DNA from: Pseudomonadota bacterium
Lineage (GTDB): Bacteria; Pseudomonadota; Gammaproteobacteria; Steroidobacterales; Steroidobacteraceae
Assembly: GCA_025357635.1 (NCBI GenBank)
Contig: JANXOV010000011.1
Coordinates: 1-39,166 of the forward strand
DNA: 39,166 bases
Reading direction: 5' to 3'
Part shown: piece by piece, positions 8,962 to 17,004 of the stretch
How positions within the stretch are numbered: the first letter of the stretch is position 1
How the letters are laid out: each line of letters opens with the position of its first letter
Made by a program: the position numbers and the translations under genes
The notes under the pieces: generated by a model
Seen by the model: the letters and a program-made list of their open reading frames with translations, nothing else
Told to the model about the DNA's origin: nothing
Database searches by the model: none

Positions 8962-9945
8962 ATGCACACGAGCTTTACCGACCAGGCCCTGATCGATCTG
9001 GGGCGCCAGGCGCTGCAAATCGAAATCGAAGGGCTTCAGGCCCAGATGCCGCATTTGAACGCGGGATTCGCTCAAGCCTGCCGCATCTGTCTGCAGTGTA
9101 AAGGACGCGTGGTGGTCACCGGAATGGGCAAGTCCGGGCACATCGCAGGCAAGATCGCCGCCACGCTGGCCAGCACCGGCACGCCGGCATTTTTCGTTCA
9201 TCCGGGCGAGGCCAGTCATGGCGATGTCGGCATGATCGTGCGCGAGGACGCCGTCATCGCGCTGTCCAACTCCGGCGAGACGGATGAAATCCTGACCATC
9301 GTGCCCGTGTTGAAGCGCCTCGGCGTGCCGCTGATCGCCTTGACCGGCGCCCGCGACTCCTCGCTCGCTCGCGCTGCGAGCGTGCATCTGGACACAGGCG
9401 TGCCGGCTGAAGCGTGCCCGCTGAACCTGGCGCCGACCGCAAGCACCACCGCAGCGCTGGCCGTGGGCGATGCGCTGGCGGTGGCGCTGTTGCATGCGCG
9501 CGGCTTCACCGAGCAGGATTTTGCGCGCTCGCACCCGGCCGGCAATCTTGGCCGGCGGCTGTTGCTGCAGGTGGATGACGTGATGCGCAAGGGCTCGGAA
9601 ATCCCCAGGGTCCATCCCGACACCTTGCTGGTCGAAGGGCTGTTGGAAATGAGCCGCAAAGGCCTGGGCATGACCACCATCATCGACGAGGCCGGCAAAC
9701 TGCTGGGCGTGTTCACGGACGGGGACCTGCGCCGCGCGCTGGACCGCCGCGTCGACGTGCATCACACGCGCATGAGCGAAGTCATGACGCGCACTGGCAA
9801 GACGGTGCGCACCGGCGTACTGGCGGCCGAAGCCGTCAATCTCATGCAGACTCACCGCATCACCTCACTGGTCGTGGTCGACGCATCCGACCTGGTGCAA
9901 GGCGCGCTCAATGTTCACGATCTGATGCGAGCGGGCATTGTTTGA
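8962..9945 (+). CDS. kdsD: Arabinose-5-phosphate isomerase
   Basis: This 327-residue protein is KdsD, converting D-ribulose 5-phosphate to D-arabinose 5-phosphate, the first step of KDO synthesis for LPS. The N-terminal SIS domain (about 30-170) contains VVVTGMGKSGHIAGKIAATLASTGTP, the HPGEASHGDVGM segment, ALSNSGETDEI and PTASTTAALAVGDALA. Two CBS domains follow (about 205-325), with TDGDLRR in the first. The ATG at 8962 lacks a ribosome binding site and may be leaderless. It starts the kdsD-kdsC-lptC-lptA-lptB-rpoN-hpf-rapZ block, and its stop overlaps the kdsC start. Confidence 0.96.
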   Translation: MHTSFTDQALIDLGRQALQIEIEGLQAQMPHLNAGFAQACRICLQCKGRVVVTGMGKSGHIAGKIAATLASTGTPAFFVHPGEASHGDVGMIVREDAVIALSNSGETDEILTIVPVLKRLGVPLIALTGARDSSLARAASVHLDTGVPAEACPLNLAPTASTTAALAVGDALAVALLHARGFTEQDFARSHPAGNLGRRLLLQVDDVMRKGSEIPRVHPDTLLVEGLLEMSRKGLGMTTIIDEAGKLLGVFTDGDLRRALDRRVDVHHTRMSEVMTRTGKTVRTGVLAAEAVNLMQTHRITSLVVVDASDLVQGALNVHDLMRAGIV

Positions 9946-10448
9946 AGAACCCGGCGCGCAAACCGGTGAGCCTTGCGAAAATCCAATTGCTCGTGCTCGA
10001 TATCGACGGCGTGCTCACCGACGGCCGGCTGTATTTCGGCGCGCGCGGTGAAGCCCTCAAGGTGTTCCAACGCGACGGCCACGGCATCAAACTGCTGATG
10101 GGCAGCGGCGTGAAGGTCGCGGCAATCAGCGGCCGGCGCTCCCCGGCGGTGGTTGCGCGCATGCGAGAACTCGGCCTCGCCATGCTGGTTCAAGGCTGCG
10201 CGGACAAAGTCGCAGCGCTTGAAAAAATCGCCCGCACACTGAACATTCCGCTCAAACACTGCGCCTGTCTGGTGGATGACACGCCGGACATGCCGTTGAT
10301 GTCGGCGGTGGGTTTCTCGGCGGCGGTCGCCGATGCCCACCCTCTTGTGCTGCGCGCCGCGGATTGGGTCGCGCAGCGTCCCGGCGGACTGGGTGCGGCG
10401 CGCGAGTTATGCGATGCGATTCTGCGCGCACGCGCGGGGCGAAGCTGA
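9942..10448 (+). CDS. kdsC: 3-deoxy-D-manno-octulosonate 8-phosphate phosphatase
   Basis: This 168-residue HAD-superfamily phosphatase removes phosphate from KDO-8-P. Motif I is LLVLDIDGVLTDGRLYF with the nucleophile Asp, motif II is ISGR, and the motif III lysine is in CADKVAALEK. Motif IV reads VDDTPDMPLM: both Asp residues are kept but the usual Gly before them is Val. Two starts are possible: TTG 9942, which overlaps the kdsD TGA in a coupled TTGA, or GTG 9966. Either leaves the catalytic domain whole. The C-terminal RPGGLGAARELCDAIL is typical of KdsC. Confidence 0.93.
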   Translation: MKNPARKPVSLAKIQLLVLDIDGVLTDGRLYFGARGEALKVFQRDGHGIKLLMGSGVKVAAISGRRSPAVVARMRELGLAMLVQGCADKVAALEKIARTLNIPLKHCACLVDDTPDMPLMSAVGFSAAVADAHPLVLRAADWVAQRPGGLGAARELCDAILRARAGRS

Positions 10449-11005
10449 TGCTGCTGCGGTTGCTCAGCCTGCTGTCGCTCGCCGCGCTGGCCATCGGCAC
10501 CTGGATACTCAGCAACCACAGCCGGACACCGGCAGTGGCCCCGGCAACGGCTGCGCAGAAACTTCCGGGCTACTATCTGCAAGGCGCCGTACTGACGGAT
10601 TTCGATGCCGGCGGTGCACCGAGTGTGAAGATCGCCGCTGAGCGCATCGAGCAGATCGACCAATCCAGCGATGTGGAATTGCACAACGTCCGCCTGGACT
10701 ACCAGTCGACGGGTGGTCAGCTGTGGGTGATGGTCGGGGACCACGCGCACGTTCAGCGCAGCGGCAAAATCGTCGAGGTGCGCGGCAACGTCCAGATGCA
10801 AGGACTGGAGCAGGGACGCCAGGGGCCGGCCGTGGTCAACACCGATCATATTTCCTACGATGTCGATGCAGCCGAAGTGCATACGGAAGGCGACGTGCGC
10901 ATTGCATTTGGCCCCCATACGCTGACAGGGCGTGGTTTGGTGGCGCGTTTGAACGATCGGACGATGCGGCTAGAATCCAGAGTCTATGGCCGCTTCACCC
11001 CTTAG
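10448..11005 (+). CDS. lptC: LPS export ABC transporter periplasmic protein LptC
   Basis: This 185-residue protein is LptC, the bitopic inner-membrane subunit that receives LPS from LptB2FG and hands it to LptA. It has one N-terminal membrane helix (about 3-23, LRLLSLLSLAALAIGTWIL), then a beta-rich periplasmic domain with the YYLQGAVLTDFDAGGAP, VRLDYQSTGG, VRGNVQMQG and VNTDHISYDVDAAEVHTEGDVRI segments typical of the OstA-like fold. ATG 10448 overlaps the kdsC stop by one base, and its 3' end overlaps lptA by 20 bases. The open frame upstream of the ATG is a kdsC shadow. Confidence 0.92.
   Translation: MLLRLLSLLSLAALAIGTWILSNHSRTPAVAPATAAQKLPGYYLQGAVLTDFDAGGAPSVKIAAERIEQIDQSSDVELHNVRLDYQSTGGQLWVMVGDHAHVQRSGKIVEVRGNVQMQGLEQGRQGPAVVNTDHISYDVDAAEVHTEGDVRIAFGPHTLTGRGLVARLNDRTMRLESRVYGRFTP
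10949..10976 (+). promoter_or_regulatory. Candidate internal promoter for lptA within lptC
   Basis: TTGAAC at 10949-10954 and TAGAAT at 10971-10976 are separated by 16 bases, a good match to a sigma-70 promoter. The lptA ATG at 10986 begins only nine bases after the -10 box, so the transcript would have almost no leader. In E. coli, lptAB also has its own promoter inside lptC, though it is sigma-E dependent; no sigma-E motif is visible here. Confidence 0.35.
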
Positions 11006-11597
11006 CCGTGTGGCATTGCTGCTGATCTGCGTCCTGCCCGTGGAGGCCGGCGCTCAGATCCCCGGTGCCAACTCGCAGCTGCCCATCACCTTGGATGCGC
11101 AGTCCAGCGATCTGGACTACCGCAACAACATCCTCGTGTTCCGGAAGGTGAAAATCACCCAGGGCAAGCTTGCGGTCGAGGCCGATCAAGCGCGGGCCAA
11201 TGGCGTCAACTTCGACAACAGCCGCTGGCTGTTCAGCGGCAAGGTCAAAATCACCGTGGAGCAGGGATTGTTGACCTCCGATGAGGCGGAAATCACCTTT
11301 GGCGACAAACTCCTGACCAAGGCCGTGATCAACGGCAGTCCGGCGCAGTTCGAACAGCGCCGCGAGAAGACCGGCCAGTTGGCCCGCGGCCGCGCCGAGT
11401 CCATCATCTACGACGTGAAATCCGGCATGGTCAACCTGACCAAGAATGCGTGGCTGTCCGATGGCCAGAATGAGATTCGCGGCGAATCGCTGAAATACAA
11501 CGTCGATGAACAACGCGTCGTGGCCAATGCGGCTGAACAAGGATCGCAGCGCGTGCGCATCACCATCACACCACCACCGGCCAAACCCAAGCCATGA
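10986..11597 (+). CDS. lptA: LPS transport periplasmic protein LptA
   Basis: This 203-residue protein is LptA, which forms the periplasmic bridge carrying LPS from LptC to LptD. A signal peptide ([24 protein letters not shown]) is predicted to be cleaved near residue 23. The OstA domain follows with [53 protein letters not shown], an [24 protein letters not shown] stretch and [22 protein letters not shown], all typical of LptA. It overlaps lptC by 20 bases and lptB by four bases (ATGA), so the trio is one unit, and it may also be read from its own promoter. Confidence 0.93.
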   Translation: MAASPLSRVALLLICVLPVEAGAQIPGANSQLPITLDAQSSDLDYRNNILVFRKVKITQGKLAVEADQARANGVNFDNSRWLFSGKVKITVEQGLLTSDEAEITFGDKLLTKAVINGSPAQFEQRREKTGQLARGRAESIIYDVKSGMVNLTKNAWLSDGQNEIRGESLKYNVDEQRVVANAAEQGSQRVRITITPPPAKPKP

Positions 11598-12319
11598 GCG
11601 TGCTCAAGGCCGAGCATCTTGCCAAAAGCTACAAGTCCCGGCAGGTGCTGCGCGACCTGTCCTTGCAGGTGGCCAGCGGGGAAGTGGTCGGGCTGCTGGG
11701 TCCCAATGGCGCCGGCAAGACCACGGCGTTCTACATGATCGTCGGCCTCATCCCCTGCGAGCGCGGCAGCATATTCTTGGATCAGCGCGACTTGTCGAGT
11801 CTGCCCATGCATCGGCGGGCGCAGCTGGGCATGGGCTATCTGCCGCAGGAACCTTCGGTGTTTCGCAAACTGTCGGTGGCCGACAACATCCTCGCGATCC
11901 TGGAAACGCGGCCTACGATGGATGAAGTGAGCCGCCATGCGCGCCTGAGCGAACTGCTGAACGAACTGCATATCGACCACGTGCGCGACACACTGGGCAT
12001 GAGCCTGTCGGGTGGTGAGCGCCGCCGGGTGGAAATCGCGCGCGCCCTGGCGGCAGAACCGCAGTTCATTCTGCTGGATGAGCCGTTTGCCGGCGTGGAT
12101 CCGCTCTCAGTGCAGGATATTCAAAGAATTATCAAGCACTTGAGTGAAAAAGGCATCGGCATCCTGATAACGGATCACAATGTCAGGGAGACGCTGGATA
12201 TCTGCAATCGGGCCTATATTGTCAGCCAGGGATCCGTCATCGCGATGGGAACTGCGGAACAGATTCTTGCCAACCCGCAGGTCCGTGAGGTGTACTTGGG
12301 GCAGGATTTCGAACTGTAG
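11594..12319 (+). CDS. lptB: LPS export ABC transporter ATP-binding protein LptB
   Basis: This 241-residue protein is the cytoplasmic ATPase of the LptB2FG LPS extractor. Walker A is GPNGAGKTT (36-44), the Q-loop is in LPQEPSVF, the signature is [15 protein letters not shown], Walker B is [13 protein letters not shown] and the switch His is in [11 protein letters not shown]. All are intact. The ATGA overlap with lptA indicates coupling. lptF and lptG are not in the window, as in most gammaproteobacteria where they are unlinked. rpoN follows after 61 bases. Confidence 0.97.
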   Translation: MSVLKAEHLAKSYKSRQVLRDLSLQVASGEVVGLLGPNGAGKTTAFYMIVGLIPCERGSIFLDQRDLSSLPMHRRAQLGMGYLPQEPSVFRKLSVADNILAILETRPTMDEVSRHARLSELLNELHIDHVRDTLGMSLSGGERRRVEIARALAAEPQFILLDEPFAGVDPLSVQDIQRIIKHLSEKGIGILITDHNVRETLDICNRAYIVSQGSVIAMGTAEQILANPQVREVYLGQDFEL

Positions 12320-12380
12320 TGGAGCCGGTCCTCAGGATTGCCGCCGGCGCAGCCGGAAGGATCATTTTGCAGCAGATCTT

Positions 12381-13859
12381 ATGTTGAAGCCGAGTCTGCA
12401 ACTTCGCATCGGGCAGCAGCTGACGATGACGCCGCAGTTGCAGCAGGCGATCCGTTTGCTGCAGCTTCCCTCGCTCGACCTGCAGGCGCATGTGCGCGAA
12501 ACCCTCGAGACCAACATCATGCTCGAGGCCGAAGACGAGTCGGGGGCCGATCCGCTCGCATCCGAGGCCTTGCCCGACAGCGAGCACCCCGTCGCCAAAG
12601 AAGAATACGTGGAACTCAGCGGCAATGCCGTGGCCGAGCGCGATCAGCGCGAAGAGCCGGAAGTGGAGATTTCCGATGAGGCCTGGGGCGAACGGACGGC
12701 CGGCGTATCGGACACTCCCTGGTCGGGCGATGAGGACCGTAACTCCGATTTGAGCGACGAAAACGGCCAGACTCTGCAGGAACAGCTGCTCGAGCAGCTG
12801 GACCTCGCAAAACTGTCGCCGGTGGATTCAGCCATCGCCCGCGTCATCGTCGATGCAATCACCGATGACGGCTATCTGCAGGACAGTCTCGAGGACATCC
12901 GCGCCAGTCTCCTGCCGGAAATTCAGACCGGCATTGACAGTGTCGAGCGGGTCCTCGCAGCGGTGCAGTCCCTGGAGCCTGCGGGCGTGGGCGCACGCAA
13001 TCTGGGTGAATGCATCGCCCTGCAACTGCGGCAGCTCGACCCGCAAACACCCGGCCGCAACATTGCCGTCCGCGTCGCCCTGGAGCACCTGGAGCTGGTT
13101 GCCAGTCAGCAATTTTCTCTGCTGCGCCGCCACCTGCGCTGCAGTGAAGGCGAGCTTGAGCTGGCCCTGGCGCTGGTGCGCGCCTGCCACCCGCGCCCCG
13201 GCAGCACCGTCAACAGCGCATGCGCCGAATACGTAATTCCCGATGTGTTCGTACGTCGGACGGAACACGGCTGGATTGTGGAGATCAATCAGGCGACAGT
13301 ACCGCGTGTGAGGGTCAACCAGAGTTATGCGAACCTGATTTCCCGCTCGGCCGACCACGCGATGCTGCGCACCCAGTTGCAGGAGGCCCGCTGGCTGCTG
13401 CGCAGCCTGGAAATCCGCAACGACACGCTGCTGAAGGTGGCGCGCTGCATCGTTCAACGCCAGGCCAGTTTCTTCGAGCTCGGCGACGAGGGCATGCAGC
13501 CGCTCATCCTCAAGGACGTGGCAGAAGCGGTGGAGATGCACGAATCCACGATCTCGCGCATCACCACGGCCAAGTACATGCACACGCCGCGCGGCGTGTT
13601 CGAGTTCCGCCATTTTTTCTCCAGCCACGTCGCGGCCGCCGACGGAACCGAGATGTCCTCGACCGCGATTCGCGCCAAGATCAGGAAACTGATCGCTTTG
13701 GAGGATCCCGACAATCCGCTGAGCGACAGCAAGCTCGCGGAGGTCTTGTCTCAGGAAGGCATACCCGTGGCGCGCCGCACGGTTGCCAAGTATCGCGAGG
13801 CCATGCAGATCGAACCGTCCAATGAACGCAAGCGATCAGCGGCCCGTGCTTTGGGTTAA
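12381..13859 (+). CDS. rpoN: RNA polymerase sigma-54 factor
   Basis: This 492-residue protein is sigma-54, which directs polymerase to -24/-12 promoters that need an enhancer-binding ATPase. The N-terminal region I is Leu/Gln-rich (LQLRIGQQLTMTPQLQQAIRLLQL), region II is a long acidic stretch (about 55-130), then comes the core-binding domain, a DNA-binding part with ESTISRITTAKYMHTPRGVFEFRHFFSS, and the RpoN box ARRTVAKYRE at 464-473. ATG 12381 is chosen because it gives the standard MLKPSLQLR-type N-terminus; the open frame upstream overlaps lptB. No obvious sigma-54 target promoter was found in the window. Confidence 0.97.
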   Translation: MLKPSLQLRIGQQLTMTPQLQQAIRLLQLPSLDLQAHVRETLETNIMLEAEDESGADPLASEALPDSEHPVAKEEYVELSGNAVAERDQREEPEVEISDEAWGERTAGVSDTPWSGDEDRNSDLSDENGQTLQEQLLEQLDLAKLSPVDSAIARVIVDAITDDGYLQDSLEDIRASLLPEIQTGIDSVERVLAAVQSLEPAGVGARNLGECIALQLRQLDPQTPGRNIAVRVALEHLELVASQQFSLLRRHLRCSEGELELALALVRACHPRPGSTVNSACAEYVIPDVFVRRTEHGWIVEINQATVPRVRVNQSYANLISRSADHAMLRTQLQEARWLLRSLEIRNDTLLKVARCIVQRQASFFELGDEGMQPLILKDVAEAVEMHESTISRITTAKYMHTPRGVFEFRHFFSSHVAAADGTEMSSTAIRAKIRKLIALEDPDNPLSDSKLAEVLSQEGIPVARRTVAKYREAMQIEPSNERKRSAARALG

Positions 13860-13886
13860 GTCAACGTTTGCTCAGAAGGAGGCCTC

Positions 13887-14234
13887 ATGCAGTTGGATCT
13901 GAGTGGTCATCATGTCGACGTCACGCCCGCATTGCGCGGTTATGTCCTGAAAAAATTCGAGCGCATCACGCGCCATTTCGATCAATTGATCGACGTGCAT
14001 TGCGTGCTGACGGTGGAAAAACTGCGTCACAAGGCCGAAGCGACCGTTCACGTGCGTGGCGGCAAGGTTTACGCGGATGCAACCATGAGCGACATGTACG
14101 CCGCCATCGATGCATTGGCCGACAAGCTGGACCGGTGCGTCAAGAAACACAAGGAAAAGACCTCCGATCATCGCGCCGGTGAGGTCATCAAGGCGCGAAT
14201 CGCCGAGAGCCGGACGCGCCCCACGGAGCCGTAA
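13887..14234 (+). CDS. hpf: Ribosome hibernation-promoting factor (short HPF)
   Basis: This 115-residue protein is short HPF (YhbH/RaiA superfamily), which binds the 30S subunit in stationary phase and helps form inactive 100S ribosomes. The sequence MQLDLSGHHVDVTPALRGYVLKKFERITRHFDQ and VEKLRHKAEATVHVRGGKVYADATMSDMYAAIDALADKLDRCVKKHKEK match the family's beta-alpha-beta-beta-beta-alpha fold. There is no long-HPF C-terminal dimerisation domain. A strong AGGAGG ribosome binding site precedes the ATG. It sits between rpoN and rapZ. Confidence 0.95.
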   Translation: MQLDLSGHHVDVTPALRGYVLKKFERITRHFDQLIDVHCVLTVEKLRHKAEATVHVRGGKVYADATMSDMYAAIDALADKLDRCVKKHKEKTSDHRAGEVIKARIAESRTRPTEP

Positions 14235-14297
14235 ACAGCACATTGCGCAGCACATGCCGCTATGATTGACGTTCCCTAAGGAGGAACGCGACGCCTT

Positions 14298-15161
14298 ATG
14301 CGCCTGATCATCGTCAGCGGCTTGTCGGGCTCGGGCAAGACTGTGGCCTTGCACATGCTCGAAGACCTCGACTTCTACTGCGTCGACAACATTCCGGCGG
14401 CGCTGCTGAAGCCGCTGATCTCGCACAATCTGCGCGGTCCGGAGTCCACCTACGCTCGCACTGCCGTGGGACTGGACGCGCGCAACCGGACCAGCGAGAT
14501 CGCGACCATACCGGCGATGGTGGAGGAGTTGCGCCGCAGCGGGATCGCCTGCGAGGTCTTGTACCTGCACGCAAGCGAAGACGTCCTGTTGAAGCGCTAT
14601 GGCGAGACGCGGCGCAAACACCCGCTCAGCAGCAGCGGCGTGGGGCTGCGCGAGGCCATCATGGCCGAGCGCAAGCTGCTCGAACCCATCACCCTCGCCG
14701 CCGACCTGGTCATTGACACCTCGCAGATGGGCGTGCACGCGCTGCGCGAACTGGTGCGCGAGCGCATCGAACGCCGCCGCGAGGGCCGCCTGTCGCTGCT
14801 GTTCGAGTCCTTCGGCTTCAAGCACGGCATTCCCGGCGATGCGGATTTCGTCTTCGACGTGCGCAGTCTCCCCAACCCCTATTGGGACCAGTCGTTGCGC
14901 GACTTGAGCGGGCGCGACGCCAAGGTGATCCAATACCTGAACTCTCACGCGAGCGTGCGCAAGATGATCCAGGATCTGGCGGCATTCCTGGATGAGCGCC
15001 TGCCGGAGTTTGCGCTCGTGAATCGCAACTACCTGACCATCGCGATCGGCTGCACGGGCGGCCAGCACCGCTCGGTGTTCATTGCGGAACGGCTGGCGGA
15101 TCATTTTCGCGGCGAGTATCCCGAAGTGATGACGCGGCATCACTCCCTCGACCGGATCTAG
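14298..15161 (+). CDS. rapZ: RNase adapter protein RapZ
   Basis: This 287-residue protein is RapZ (YvcJ family), a nucleotide-binding adaptor that in enterobacteria delivers the sRNA GlmZ to RNase E and so controls GlmS and amino-sugar supply. The P-loop is GLSGSGKT (8-15), with DFYCVDNIPAALL and LYLHASEDVLLKRYGETRRKHPL in the N-terminal domain. The C-terminal RNA-binding domain has FKHGIPGDADFVFDVRSLPNPYW and IGCTGGQHRSVFIAERL. An AAGGAGG ribosome binding site is at 14278-14284. In many relatives ptsN (and hprK in some) lies between hpf and rapZ; here only 63 bases separate them. Confidence 0.96.
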   Translation: MRLIIVSGLSGSGKTVALHMLEDLDFYCVDNIPAALLKPLISHNLRGPESTYARTAVGLDARNRTSEIATIPAMVEELRRSGIACEVLYLHASEDVLLKRYGETRRKHPLSSSGVGLREAIMAERKLLEPITLAADLVIDTSQMGVHALRELVRERIERRREGRLSLLFESFGFKHGIPGDADFVFDVRSLPNPYWDQSLRDLSGRDAKVIQYLNSHASVRKMIQDLAAFLDERLPEFALVNRNYLTIAIGCTGGQHRSVFIAERLADHFRGEYPEVMTRHHSLDRI

Positions 15162-15165
15162 ACCG

Positions 15166-15181
15166 GCAGGCCGCGGCCTGC
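15166..15181. terminator. Perfect 16-bp palindrome between rapZ and the patatin gene
   Basis: GCAGGCCGCGGCCTGC is self-complementary and begins five bases after the rapZ stop, between two convergent genes. It could form a GC-rich hairpin on either transcript, but no U-tract follows on either strand, so a classic intrinsic terminator is not certain. Confidence 0.4.
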
Positions 15182-15195
15182 GCAAAACTCCCGGC

Positions 15196-16380
15196 TCAGG
15201 CCGACCGGGTTGCGCGCATCCCCGTTCGCAGCCGCGAACTGGACCGGACCTGCAGAAAGTCGCGCAGTTCCGCGGCGCGACGTATGCCGTCCTCATAACC
15301 CAGACCGATCAGTTCGCGGGTGAAGGCCCGCTCGAACAGCATATAGCTCATCAACTGCTGACCGCCGCTGTCCTGTGCGCCCAGCGTGCGCAGCAAGGCG
15401 CGCAGGGAGAATGGCAGCGCGCGCCGGTGACGGCGGGCGATGTCGCCGATTTCCTTGGAAGGCGTGATCACCAGCGATTCGATGCGCTGCGTCCGCCGCT
15501 CCACGCCATTGGGCGAGGGCAGGCCTTCATTCATGCTGTTCATGCGCTCGATGTCCGCAACAATCTGGTCCATGAACAGCGTATCGAGCATGAAACCGAA
15601 AATCTGGCCGAACGTGGGTTCGACCGGGCGGGTCTTTTGCATCGGACCGTGACCTTGCGGTTCGCGCACGCCGATGATCAGAAGCCTCTCGGCGCCCAGA
15701 TGCAGCGCGGCGCTCAGCGGCGCCGTCTGCCGCATCGCGCCATCGCCGAAATACTGTCCGCCGATCATCACCGGACGGAACAGGAAGGGAATGGCGAGGC
15801 TTGCCATGAGATGCTCGAGCGTCAACTGCACTCGTACGCCTTTTCGAAATGCCCGCTGCCAGGGTTCTATCTGGGTCGACGCATGATAGAACGCGACAGA
15901 GTCGGCATCCGAATAGCTGGTTGCGCACACCGCGACGGCGCGCAGATGCTCGCCCTTGAGGCTGAGCGGAATGCCCTCGAAGTCCAGGTGCCTGCGCAGC
16001 AGCGCCCACAGCGGCGAGTTGTCGAAAACCGCATGCGGCGGCGGCACCAGCCAGCCCCCGCTCAGCAACGCCAGCATCCAATGCAGGCCGGCGCGCAGCA
16101 TGCTGCCGGTGTCGGCCTTGAACACCTGTGATACCTCGAAGTTGCGCCAGACCTGATCGATGGCAAGCACGGCACGGCGAAAATGTGCGGCGTTGGACGC
16201 CAGCACGATGGCGCTGACGGCGCCGGCGGAGGTGCCGGTGATCACCGGGAAGGGACAGGGCGCACCGCGCGGCAGCAGCTCGGAGATGGCCTTCAACACG
16301 CCCACCTGATAGGCGGCGCGAGCGCCTCCTCCGGTCAGGATCAGACCGACTCGCGAGGGATGAGTGATCGAGGGTTGCAT
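15196..16380 (-). CDS. Patatin-like phospholipase family protein
   Basis: This 394-residue protein is a patatin-family serine hydrolase expected to cleave acyl esters of phospholipids or other lipids. The oxyanion loop is LILTGGGARAAYQVG (Gly17-Arg21), the nucleophile is Ser51 in GTSAG, and the catalytic Asp is Asp213 in FGDGA. The C-terminal half carries a helical region (ARRHRRALPFSLRALLRTLG) usual for the proteobacterial subgroup. No signal peptide is seen, so it is probably cytoplasmic or peripheral. ATG 16380 is chosen because it precedes the catalytic domain by ten residues; the open frame upstream crosses the divergent peroxiredoxin gene. Substrate cannot be assigned. Confidence 0.88.
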   Translation of the reverse strand: MQPSITHPSRVGLILTGGGARAAYQVGVLKAISELLPRGAPCPFPVITGTSAGAVSAIVLASNAAHFRRAVLAIDQVWRNFEVSQVFKADTGSMLRAGLHWMLALLSGGWLVPPPHAVFDNSPLWALLRRHLDFEGIPLSLKGEHLRAVAVCATSYSDADSVAFYHASTQIEPWQRAFRKGVRVQLTLEHLMASLAIPFLFRPVMIGGQYFGDGAMRQTAPLSAALHLGAERLLIIGVREPQGHGPMQKTRPVEPTFGQIFGFMLDTLFMDQIVADIERMNSMNEGLPSPNGVERRTQRIESLVITPSKEIGDIARRHRRALPFSLRALLRTLGAQDSGGQQLMSYMLFERAFTRELIGLGYEDGIRRAAELRDFLQVRSSSRLRTGMRATRSA

Positions 16381-16446
16381 CCGTTTGTTAGTATGACACC
16401 GACCAACCTGCCAAATGTGATGCGCCTCACGGCGCAGGAGACGGAC

Positions 16447-16980
16447 ATGCGCCACGGACCATTCCTTGCAGCTGCTGCCCTGCTGACAGGCATCGCCGTG
16501 GCTCAGAGCGCGCCGCCGGCAGTGGGTTCGCCGGCACCCGCCTTCCGGCTGCAGGATCAAGGCGGCGCATGGCACGAGCTGGCCGACTACCGCGGTCACT
16601 GGCTGGTGCTGTACTTCTACCCCAGGGACAACACCCCGCACTGCACGACCGAGGCCTGCGAGTTTCGCGACAACGTGTTCGCATTCAAGCAGCTCGACGC
16701 CCTGATCGTCGGCATCAGCCTCGATGACACGGCCTCGCATCGGCAGTTCGCTCAGGAGAATCGCCTGCCCTTCACGCTGCTGGCAGACACCGCCAGAACG
16801 GCGGCGAAGAGCTATGGGGTTCTGCGGCGTGTGCTCGGCATCATGGAAGTGGCGAACCGTGAGAGCTTCATCATCGACCCGGCGGGGATCATCGCCAAGC
16901 ACTACGCAAGTGTCGAGGCCAAAGGTCATTCGGCAGCCGTATTGGCCGATCTGAAGTCGCTGCAATCGGCGCGGCGCTAG
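16447..16980 (+). CDS. Exported peroxiredoxin of the PrxQ/BCP type
   Basis: This 177-residue protein is a thiol peroxidase reducing hydrogen peroxide or organic peroxides. The active site reads YFYPRDNTPHCTTEACEFRD, with peroxidatic Cys66 and, five residues on, resolving Cys71. VGISLDDTASHRQFAQENRLPFTLLAD and SFIIDPAGIIAKHY complete the thioredoxin fold. Unlike the usual cytosolic BCP, it begins with a signal peptide (MRHGPFLAAAALLTGIAVAQS), so it is likely periplasmic and needs a periplasmic reductant. ATG 16447 is picked for the GGAG at 16437-16440; an in-frame ATG at 16420 has no such site. It is divergent from the patatin gene across 66 bases. Confidence 0.88.
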   Translation: MRHGPFLAAAALLTGIAVAQSAPPAVGSPAPAFRLQDQGGAWHELADYRGHWLVLYFYPRDNTPHCTTEACEFRDNVFAFKQLDALIVGISLDDTASHRQFAQENRLPFTLLADTARTAAKSYGVLRRVLGIMEVANRESFIIDPAGIIAKHYASVEAKGHSAAVLADLKSLQSARR

Positions 16981-17004
16981 AACCCGCCCCCCCAGGGCAG
17001 GCCG

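Noticed and set aside
8902-9855. N-terminal extension of the ibaG frame across kdsD
   Set aside because: BolA-family homology begins only at the ATG at 8901, which has its own ribosome binding site; the upstream part is antisense to kdsD.
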